From Hydrogenophilales bacterium RIFOXYD1_FULL_62_11 (GTDB lineage Bacteria; Pseudomonadota; Gammaproteobacteria; Burkholderiales; Thiobacillaceae), in NCBI GenBank assembly GCA_001802655.1, contig MGZO01000055.1, forward strand, positions 1 to 6,041: 6,041 bases of DNA. The letters run 5' to 3'. This document shows, piece after piece, positions 1 through 5,424 of the stretch. Each line of letters opens with the position of its first letter. Positions within the stretch are counted from its first letter, which is position 1. The notes beneath the pieces are model-generated. The model was not told where the DNA came from. It was given only the letters and a program-made list of their open reading frames with translations, and made no database searches. Both the position numbers and the translations under genes were made by a program.

Positions 1-1661
1 ACCTGCGCATGCAACTGGCCGTGAATGTCGCGCCATTCACGCATCCGCCGTGGCGACAGGAAATGATCCTGCAGCAGCGTCTGCAGTTGGCGGTTGGTTT
101 TCTTGTGCTTGACCTGTTCTTCGTACCAGCGCCACAGCTTCAGCCAGCCCATGAAATCGGAGCGCTCGTCGGCAAACAGCTTGTGCTTTTCGTCCGCCGC
201 CTGCGCGCGCTCCATCGGGCGGTCGCGCGGGTCCTGCACCGACAGCGCGCTGGCAATGATCAACACCTCGTTGACGCAGCGCTGCTGTTCCGCCGCCAGC
301 AACATTCGCGCAATGCGCGGGTCGAGCGGCAGCTTGCCGAGCTTCTTGCCGATCTCGGTCAGTCGTCCCTGCTCGTCCAGCGCGTGCAATTCGGCCAGCA
401 GCTGATAGCCGTCGCTCACCAGCCGCGTGCTCGGCGGGTCGATGAAGGGGAAGCCCACCACGTCGCCCAGCCCCAGCGTCTTCATGCGCAGGATGACGCC
501 GGCCAGCGACGAGCGCAGCAATTCGGGGTCGGTGAAGCGCGGCCGGTTGGCGAAATCGGCTTCGTCGTAGAGGCGGATGCAGACGCCGTCCGCCACCCGC
601 CCGCAGCGGCCGGCGCGCTGGTTGGCCGACGCCTGCGAGACCTTTTCGATCAGCAGCTGCTCGACCTTGTTGCGCGCCGAATACCGCTTCACTCGCGCGG
701 TGCCGGGGTCGATCACGTAGCGGATGCCCGGCACCGTGAGCGAGGTTTCCGCCACGTTGGTCGCCAGCACGATGCGCCGCGATTGATTGGACGGCTTGAA
801 AATCGCGTCCTGCTCGGCCACCGACAGCCGAGAAAACAGCGGCAGAATTTCAGTGCCGGGCGGGTGGTGCTTGCGCAGCGCCTCGGCGGTGTCGCGGATT
901 TCGCGCTCGCCCGGCAGGAACACCAGGATGTCGCCGGAACCGAGACGCGCCAGTTCGTCGGTGGCGTCGAGGATGGCGGCGATCTGGTCCGGCGCGTCCT
1001 TGTCTTTTTTCTCGCGCTCGCCCTTGGCCGGCGTGGCAGGCTCTTCACGCGCGATCGGCCGCCAGCGAAGTTCCACCGGATAGGTCCGCCCCGACACCTC
1101 GATCACCGGCGCGCCGCCGAAGTGCTGCGAAAAACGTTCGGCGTCGATGGTGGCGGACGTAATCACCACGCGCAGGTCGCTGCGCTTTTCCACCAGCGTT
1201 TTCAGATAACCCAGCAAAAAATCGATGTTGAGGCTGCGCTCGTGTGCCTCGTCGATGATGATGGTGTCGTAGCGCGACAGCATCGGATCGCCTTGGCTTT
1301 CGGCCAGCAGGATGCCGTCGGTCATCACCTTGATCGCGGTGTCGTGGCGCACCTTGTCGGTGAAGCGCACCTTGTAGCCGACCACGCCGCCCAGCTCGCC
1401 GCCGAGTTCCTGCGCGATACGGGTTGCCACCGCGCGCGCGGCGATGCGGCGCGGCTGGGTGCAGCCAATCAGCTTGCCCGGGCGCACGCCAGCCTCCATG
1501 CACATCTTGGGAATCTGCGTGGTCTTGCCCGAACCGGTTTCGCCGCACAGGATCAGCACCCGGTTCTTTTGCAGCGCGTCGAGGATATCGTCGCGGCGGG
1601 CGCTGACGGGCAGGTCGGGATAGTGGATTAGCAAGGCGGGACTCAATCGTTCAAAAACCAT
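1..1661 (-). CDS. hrpA: ATP-dependent RNA helicase HrpA, DEAH-box (partial, C-terminus missing)
   Basis: This is a DEAH/RHA-family superfamily 2 helicase, a cytoplasmic NTP-driven RNA-unwinding enzyme; E. coli HrpA is linked to mRNA processing and rescue of stalled ribosomes. The visible 553 codons contain Walker A GETGSGKT (residues 40-47), TQPRR (68-72), DEAH (137-140), SAT (169-171), the TNVAETSLTVPG segment (301-312) and motif VI QRAGRCGR (348-355). A winged-helix/HA2-like region follows (about 395-485, ending SALSVQDPRDRP). Similarity to E. coli HrpA is close throughout. The frame runs off position 1, so the rest of the roughly 1300-residue family length lies outside. The ATG at 1661 is chosen because an in-frame TGA lies at 1713-1715 and no ATG, GTG or TTG occurs between them. 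The protein therefore lacks most of the roughly 60-70 residue N-terminal extension of the E. coli enzyme. There is no clear Shine-Dalgarno. A charged linker (about 204-225) between the two RecA domains is somewhat longer than in E. coli. Confidence 0.95.
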   Translation of the reverse strand, partial: MVFERLSPALLIHYPDLPVSARRDDILDALQKNRVLILCGETGSGKTTQIPKMCMEAGVRPGKLIGCTQPRRIAARAVATRIAQELGGELGGVVGYKVRFTDKVRHDTAIKVMTDGILLAESQGDPMLSRYDTIIIDEAHERSLNIDFLLGYLKTLVEKRSDLRVVITSATIDAERFSQHFGGAPVIEVSGRTYPVELRWRPIAREEPATPAKGEREKKDKDAPDQIAAILDATDELARLGSGDILVFLPGEREIRDTAEALRKHHPPGTEILPLFSRLSVAEQDAIFKPSNQSRRIVLATNVAETSLTVPGIRYVIDPGTARVKRYSARNKVEQLLIEKVSQASANQRAGRCGRVADGVCIRLYDEADFANRPRFTDPELLRSSLAGVILRMKTLGLGDVVGFPFIDPPSTRLVSDGYQLLAELHALDEQGRLTEIGKKLGKLPLDPRIARMLLAAEQQRCVNEVLIIASALSVQDPRDRPMERAQAADEKHKLFADERSDFMGWLKLWRWYEEQVKHKKTNRQLQTLLQDHFLSPRRMREWRDIHGQLHAQ

Positions 1662-1662
1662 C

Positions 1663-1675
1663 CGCGGAGGCCGCG
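1663..1675 (-). promoter_or_regulatory. Small GC hairpin just before the hrpA start codon
   Basis: On the minus strand CGCGG-CCT-CCGCG forms a 5-bp stem with a 3-nt loop, ending one base before the hrpA ATG (1661). No purine-rich Shine-Dalgarno is visible in the 26-bp gap after the permease stop. Translation of hrpA may therefore depend on coupling to the upstream gene or on an SD-independent mode. The stem is short and GC-rich, so it could be chance. Confidence 0.25.
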
Positions 1676-1687
1676 AATGAAATGGGA

Positions 1688-2368
1688 TTACTTGTTCTGG
1701 ATATACCGCGCGTCATCAAAGCTTTCGACCCACTCCGGACGGTAAACCGTCATCACGGTGACCATCATGCCCGTGGTGAACGCCTCGCCCCAGCTGATCA
1801 GCATGGCGTAGGGCGTGTAATGGGCAAGCAGATAATCGAACGGATAGGCCTCGCCCAGCGCCATCAGCGCCGTAGTGGCGAGGCCGATCGCCACCACTGA
1901 CAGCGCCGCGCCGAAAAAGCCGTTGCCCAGCACATAAATGAAAAAATGATTCGGCAAGCGCCGATCCAGCAGACGGAAAATGCCCCAGCTCACCGCAGCC
2001 GGCAACGCTGCCATCAGTAACGCATCCATGCCCAGTGCAGCCCAACTGCCGCGGCCGAATGCCGCGTTCGCAAACAGGATCAGCACCCCGGCAAAGGTGG
2101 CACGCCAGAAGCCGAACATCAGCGTCAGCGCCGCCATGCCATACAAATGAAACGACAGGCCTGGTTTCACACCGCTGCGAATCTGCCACAGCGCCAGCAC
2201 CACCACGGTGGCGCCGAGAAACAGATTCAGGCGCTGCGGATCGGCCAGTTGCCGCCAATCGCCCGACATCAGCCAGCGCCAGGCCAAAAACGCCAGCCCC
2301 AGCCAGCCGCCCCAATGAAATGATTCGGGCAGCACGGATGCAAACAAGCTGGTCGCGGTAAAATCCAT
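1688..2368 (-). CDS. CbiM-like / COG3235-type integral membrane protein (putative ECF transporter permease)
   Basis: This is a 226-residue, very hydrophobic protein with about six to seven predicted membrane segments, roughly at residues 17-35, 47-63, 73-103 (possibly two), 107-135, 141-172 and 185-209. The segment GLSFHLYGMAALTLMFG (70-86) and the C-terminal end VYRPEWVESFDDARY (208-222) are what I recall from short proteobacterial proteins annotated as energy-coupling factor ABC transporter permease (COG3235, CbiM-related). Classical CbiM proteins begin with a metal-binding Met-His motif (MHIPDG-like). This one begins MDFTATSL, so cobalt or nickel transport should not be assumed; His74 lies in the conserved segment. 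No ATPase or T-component gene is next to it. The ATG at 2368 sits at the centre of an inverted repeat, with a TAAAAT box only 6 nt upstream and no Shine-Dalgarno. hrpA follows 26 bp downstream on the same strand. Family assignment is fairly sure; substrate is unknown. Confidence 0.75.
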   Translation of the reverse strand: MDFTATSLFASVLPESFHWGGWLGLAFLAWRWLMSGDWRQLADPQRLNLFLGATVVVLALWQIRSGVKPGLSFHLYGMAALTLMFGFWRATFAGVLILFANAAFGRGSWAALGMDALLMAALPAAVSWGIFRLLDRRLPNHFFIYVLGNGFFGAALSVVAIGLATTALMALGEAYPFDYLLAHYTPYAMLISWGEAFTTGMMVTVMTVYRPEWVESFDDARYIQNK

Positions 2369-2381
2369 GGCCGGATTTTAC
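2358..2381. promoter_or_regulatory. Inverted repeat with divergent -10-like boxes over the permease start codon
   Basis: GTAAAATCC (2358-2366) and GGATTTTAC (2373-2381) are perfect 9-bp inverted arms around a 6-bp spacer ATGGCC. Each strand therefore carries TAAAAT, one mismatch from the sigma-70 -10 consensus TATAAT. On the minus strand the box (2380-2375) ends 6 nt before the permease ATG, which would place transcription initiation at or next to the A of the start codon. On the plus strand the box (2359-2364) predicts initiation near 2371, upstream of the UPF0149 gene. No convincing -35 hexamer is visible at 16-18 bp on either strand. The dyad could instead, or also, be a repressor operator. 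Confidence 0.45.
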
Positions 2382-2417
2382 GCGATGCGTCTCCACCCCG
2401 CCGCCACGAAAGCGCTT

Positions 2418-3176
2418 ATGACCCCCACCTCCAACAAACCGCTGTCCGACGACGAACTGGCCGCCTACAGCGACCTCATCCACGACGTGTCCGAGCGTGC
2501 CGATCTGCCGCTCTCGCTCGAAGGCATCGATGGCTTTGTCACCGCGCTGCTGGTTGCGCCTCGCCCCGTTTCGCCGGATGAATACTTCCCGGTATTGTTA
2601 GGCGAAAGCGGCCTGGGCGTGTTCAAGGACGAGGCCGAGCAGAAGCGGTTCATGGACTGTTTCAACCGCCGCTGGAATGAAATCAAGCGTGCGCTGGCCG
2701 CTCCGGTGGAAAACCTCGCCGACCCCAAGGCGCTGGCACCGCTGATCATGGACTGGGAAGGCCTGCTCGCCGAACTGCCCAAAAAAGAGGCCGATGAAGT
2801 CCGGCAGGACATGCCCGCCTACGGCCAATTATGGGCAGCCGGTTTTCTGATCGTGGTCGAGCACTGGGAAGACGACTGGTCGCTGCCGGAAGACAGCAAG
2901 GACGAAACCTTCGTCGACGCCTGCCTCGACCCGTTCTATGCACTGATCACGCCGGAAGCTGACTGGACCCCCGCAGAGCGCAAGCTCAACCGTGACGAAC
3001 ACGTTGCCAGCGCCATCTGGGGCGCCTACGACCTGCGCGAATTCTGGCTCGACCGCGGCTTCGTCCCGCACGCCCCGATCCGCAAAGACGCTGAACCTGG
3101 CCGCAACGACCCGTGCCCATGTGGCAGCGGCAAGAAATTCAAAAAATGCTGCGGCGCGGACGACACCGTGCATTGA
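2418..3176 (+). CDS. UPF0149 / YecA-family protein with C-terminal SEC-C zinc motif
   Basis: This is a 252-residue soluble protein. Its N-terminal and central parts show the UPF0149 (YgfB/YecA) signature: LSLEGIDGFVTALLVAPRPV near residues 32-51, EYFPVLLG soon after, then an acidic helical region. The C-terminus is a SEC-C domain, GRNDPCPCGSGKKFKKCCG, with the CxC-x8-CC zinc ligands Cys233, Cys235, Cys244 and Cys245. SEC-C motifs also end SecA, where they bind zinc and contact SecB and the ribosome; E. coli YecA has the same architecture and has been linked to SecA and ribosomes. The precise role here is unknown. The start at 2418 is chosen because family similarity begins shortly after it and a weak GAAAG (2408-2412) precedes it. 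In-frame ATGs at 2385 and 2367 are alternatives, but 2367 lies before the predicted transcription start near 2371 and within the permease start codon on the other strand. The gene stands alone, divergent from the permease and convergent with pgl. Confidence 0.9.
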   Translation: MTPTSNKPLSDDELAAYSDLIHDVSERADLPLSLEGIDGFVTALLVAPRPVSPDEYFPVLLGESGLGVFKDEAEQKRFMDCFNRRWNEIKRALAAPVENLADPKALAPLIMDWEGLLAELPKKEADEVRQDMPAYGQLWAAGFLIVVEHWEDDWSLPEDSKDETFVDACLDPFYALITPEADWTPAERKLNRDEHVASAIWGAYDLREFWLDRGFVPHAPIRKDAEPGRNDPCPCGSGKKFKKCCGADDTVH

Positions 3177-3206
3177 GCCTGAGTCATCCGGGCACGATGC
3201 GACGGC

Positions 3207-3243
3207 AATAAACAAAGGCAACCCACGGTTGCCTTTGTTTATT
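3207..3243. terminator. Bidirectional intrinsic terminator between UPF0149 gene and pgl
   Basis: A perfect 17-bp stem (left arm 3207-3223, right arm 3227-3243) closes on a 3-nt loop CAC. The stem core is GGCAACC/GGTTGCC, flanked by A-rich sequence on one side and T-rich sequence on the other, so a T-rich tract follows the GC core in both directions. It lies 30 nt after the stop of the UPF0149 gene and 28 nt after the pgl stop, which converges on it, so it should serve both transcription units. A second, smaller hairpin (GTGCG-AAGC-CGCAC, 3252-3265) lies on the pgl side. The remainder of 3177-3271 holds no gene. Confidence 0.88.
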
Positions 3244-3271
3244 TGCTTGCGGTGCGAAGCCGCACAAACAC

Positions 3272-3946
3272 TCAGCCGGCCGCTGCCTGATCCAGCCAGG
3301 CCACGGTTTGCTGCTTGCCGTGGATAGTCGAAACAGGCAGCGGCTCACCGTTTTTCCAGCGCACCAGCGCCTCGCGCTTGCCCGCCCCAGTGATCACAAA
3401 CCATACGCACTGGCTGCGGCTCAAACGCTGGGCCGACAGGCTCACACGCTCGGGTGGCGGCTTCGGCGCATCGTGAACAGCCAGCACATCTGCACCGTTC
3501 CAGTCGTGGCCCGGAAAGAGACTGGCGGTATGGCCATCCTCGCCCATGCCGAGCAGCACCACATCGAAATCCGCCACATCGGACAGCCAGCCGGTGTAAA
3601 CAGTTGCGGCATCATGCGAGCCCAGTTCAGCCGGTATCGGGCGGCGGTTTTCGGTTGGGATGCCTGAAGCGGCCAGCCAGGCGGCTTCGATCATTCGGCT
3701 GTTGCGCTCGGGATGATCGAGCGGCAAACAACGCTCGTCGCCATACCAGATACGCCAGCGCGCATCGCCTGCCTGTTGCCGGGCCAGCGCGCGGTACAGC
3801 GCAAGAGGCGTGGTGCCCCCCGCCAGCACCAGATTAAACACGCCCCGCGCCGCAATGGCTGATTCCGCTTCGACACACAGCGCATCACTTAACCCGGCCA
3901 CCAGCGCATCAGCAGCGGTGAACACCCGCCAATCCGGCAGATTCAC
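3272..3946 (-). CDS. pgl: 6-phosphogluconolactonase
   Basis: This enzyme hydrolyses 6-phospho-D-glucono-1,5-lactone to 6-phosphogluconate, the second step of the oxidative pentose phosphate pathway, in the cytoplasm. The 224-residue product belongs to the glucosamine-6-phosphate isomerase/6-phosphogluconolactonase fold. It shows the phosphate-binding LAGGTTP loop (41-47), WYGDER (67-72) followed by an HPERNS segment, and the diagnostic GMGEDGHTASLFPG block (133-146) containing His139. RVSLSAQRL and ITGAGK lie further on. Length is normal for the bacterial SOL/DevB type. The start is a GTG at 3946-3944, overlapping the zwf TGA (3945-3943) as GTGA. Reading further upstream in this frame would overlap zwf by about 140 bp with no family similarity. 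No strong Shine-Dalgarno precedes it, so expression probably relies on translational coupling to zwf. It is the last gene of the operon and is followed by the hairpin terminator. Confidence 0.95.
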   Translation of the reverse strand: MNLPDWRVFTAADALVAGLSDALCVEAESAIAARGVFNLVLAGGTTPLALYRALARQQAGDARWRIWYGDERCLPLDHPERNSRMIEAAWLAASGIPTENRRPIPAELGSHDAATVYTGWLSDVADFDVVLLGMGEDGHTASLFPGHDWNGADVLAVHDAPKPPPERVSLSAQRLSRSQCVWFVITGAGKREALVRWKNGEPLPVSTIHGKQQTVAWLDQAAAG

Positions 3947-5424
3947 AGCTCGTTGCGCCAGGTCTGGTCGTCGCTGTCGAACAGGCGGTTGGAATCCGCC
4001 GGGCCCCAGCTGCCCGCCGCATAGGTCGGGATGTAATCGCGTTCGACCGTCCAGTGCCGGAGAATCGGGTCCACGACCCGCCATGCCCATTCGACCTCGT
4101 CAAAGCGCAGAAACAGCGAGCGGTCGCCTTCGATGACGTCGAGCAGCAAGGTTTCATAAGCGTCGAGCGTCTGCTCGTCGGTTTTCAGGAAGCTCGCATT
4201 CATCTGCATCATGCGCGTATCCATATCGAGTCCCGGCTGCTTGACATGGATTTCCATGCGCATCGACTCGTCCGGCTGGATCGACAGCAAGATCCAGTTG
4301 GGCTCGATCGATTCGAGCGGCGTTTCGCGAAACAGCTGCTGCGGCGGATGGCGAAAGCGGATCGCGATCATCGAAGTCTGGTGCTTCATGCGCTTGCCGG
4401 TGCGCAGGTAGAACGGCACCCCGCGCCAGCGCCAGTTGTCGATATAAAACTTGGCGGCGACATAAGTTTCGGTGATGGAGTTCGACTCGACGTTGTCTTC
4501 CTCCTGATAGCCCAGAACGGCTTTGCCTTCGACGCTGCCGCGCGCGTATTGCGCACGAACGGCATGCGCATGCACCGCGCGCTTGGCGATGGGACGGATC
4601 GAACGCAGCACCTTCACCTTTTCGTCGCGCAGCGCGTCAGCTTCCAGCGCGGGCGGCGGCTCCATCGCCACCACGGTGAGCAGCTGCATCAAGTGATTCT
4701 GCAACATGTCGCGCAGCGCGCCGGCACGGTCGTAATAATCGGCGCGCTTTTCGATGCCGATGGATTCGGCCACGGTGATCTGCACGTGGTCGATGAAGTT
4801 GCGGTTCCACAGCGGCTCGATCAGGGTGTTGGCGAAGCGGAAAACGAGCAAGTTCTGCACGGTTTCCTTACCGAGAAAGTGATCAATACGATAAACCTGC
4901 TCCTCACCAAAATGCTGGTGCAGCAGCTGGTTCAGCACCTGCGCCGATTCGATGTCTTCGCCAAACGGCTTTTCGATCACCACCCGGTTCAGCCCGCGTG
5001 GTTTGTTAAGACCCACCGCTTCGAGGTTGTGGATGACGGCAGAAAACTCGGCCGGCTTGATCGCCAGGTAAAACACCGTGCTCGAGCACGCCGACTCGGG
5101 TGGAAGATTGTCGGCCAGCGCCTGATACGAAGCGACGTTATTGAGATCGCCCTGCTGATAGCGGAAGCGCGCGACAAAGCGCTTGAATACCGGTGTATCG
5201 AGGCTGCCCTTGATCTTGGTGGCCAACACTTCACGCACGTGGGCACGCCATTCGCCGTCACTCCAGGGCCGGCGTGCAAACGCCACAATGGTGAGCGACT
5301 CGGACAGCCGCGCGGCCGCTTCCAGGTGGTACAGCGCGGGCAGCAGCTTGTTGCTGGCGAGGTTGCCCGTGGCGCCAAAAATCACAAACGTGCACGGCAA
5401 CATCACATCGGGATCGGTACTCAT
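3943..5424 (-). CDS. zwf: Glucose-6-phosphate 1-dehydrogenase
   Basis: This 493-residue enzyme oxidises glucose-6-phosphate to 6-phosphogluconolactone with reduction of NAD(P)+, the committed step of the oxidative pentose phosphate pathway. The N-terminal Rossmann nucleotide loop is GATGNLA (17-23), followed by conserved Lys26. The Arg51-Arg52 pair after the second strand sits where Leuconostoc G6PDH has Arg46-Gln47, which contact the NADP 2'-phosphate. EKPFGED (151-157) and the signature RIDHFLGKE (179-187) follow. Asp181, His182 and His244 match the catalytic Asp177, His178 and His240 of Leuconostoc G6PDH. Length is typical of full bacterial G6PDH. The loop is unusual: Asn21 replaces the usual Asp (GDLA becomes GNLA), and Ser24-Asn25 replace the common Lys-Arg. 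The ATG at 5424 overlaps the gnd stop as ATGA, with a good Shine-Dalgarno inside gnd. The TGA overlaps the pgl GTG. Confidence 0.97.
   Translation of the reverse strand: MSTDPDVMLPCTFVIFGATGNLASNKLLPALYHLEAAARLSESLTIVAFARRPWSDGEWRAHVREVLATKIKGSLDTPVFKRFVARFRYQQGDLNNVASYQALADNLPPESACSSTVFYLAIKPAEFSAVIHNLEAVGLNKPRGLNRVVIEKPFGEDIESAQVLNQLLHQHFGEEQVYRIDHFLGKETVQNLLVFRFANTLIEPLWNRNFIDHVQITVAESIGIEKRADYYDRAGALRDMLQNHLMQLLTVVAMEPPPALEADALRDEKVKVLRSIRPIAKRAVHAHAVRAQYARGSVEGKAVLGYQEEDNVESNSITETYVAAKFYIDNWRWRGVPFYLRTGKRMKHQTSMIAIRFRHPPQQLFRETPLESIEPNWILLSIQPDESMRMEIHVKQPGLDMDTRMMQMNASFLKTDEQTLDAYETLLLDVIEGDRSLFLRFDEVEWAWRVVDPILRHWTVERDYIPTYAAGSWGPADSNRLFDSDDQTWRNEL

Noticed and set aside
9..1631. 540-codon open reading frame on the plus strand
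   Set aside because: It lies exactly antisense to hrpA, which has all helicase motifs on the minus strand. The plus-strand translation is a low-complexity His/Gln/Arg/Ala-rich string without a recognisable domain, as expected when a GC-rich gene lacks stops in an antisense frame.
2367..2417. N-terminal extension of the UPF0149 protein from ATG 2367, which would make the start codons on both strands overlap in CCATGG
   Set aside because: It is attractive, but the extra 17 residues show no family similarity, no ribosome site precedes 2367, and the predicted plus-strand transcription start (about 2371) lies after it. The ATG at 2418 is preferred, with 2385 possible.
1716..2483. 255-codon minus-strand frame overlapping the permease
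   Set aside because: It is a frame-shifted reading of the same region, with Gly/Arg/His-rich composition and no membrane segments. The 226-residue frame gives a coherent membrane protein with recognisable ends.
2465..3226. Several minus-strand frames antisense to the UPF0149 gene
   Set aside because: They overlap a plus-strand gene with clear family motifs and give Arg/Ser/Pro-rich or domainless translations without ribosome sites.
3947..4090. Longer pgl reading frame starting inside zwf
   Set aside because: The additional 48 residues (Gly/Arg/Pro-rich) are not part of the lactonase fold and would overlap zwf deeply. The GTG overlapping the zwf stop is the natural start.
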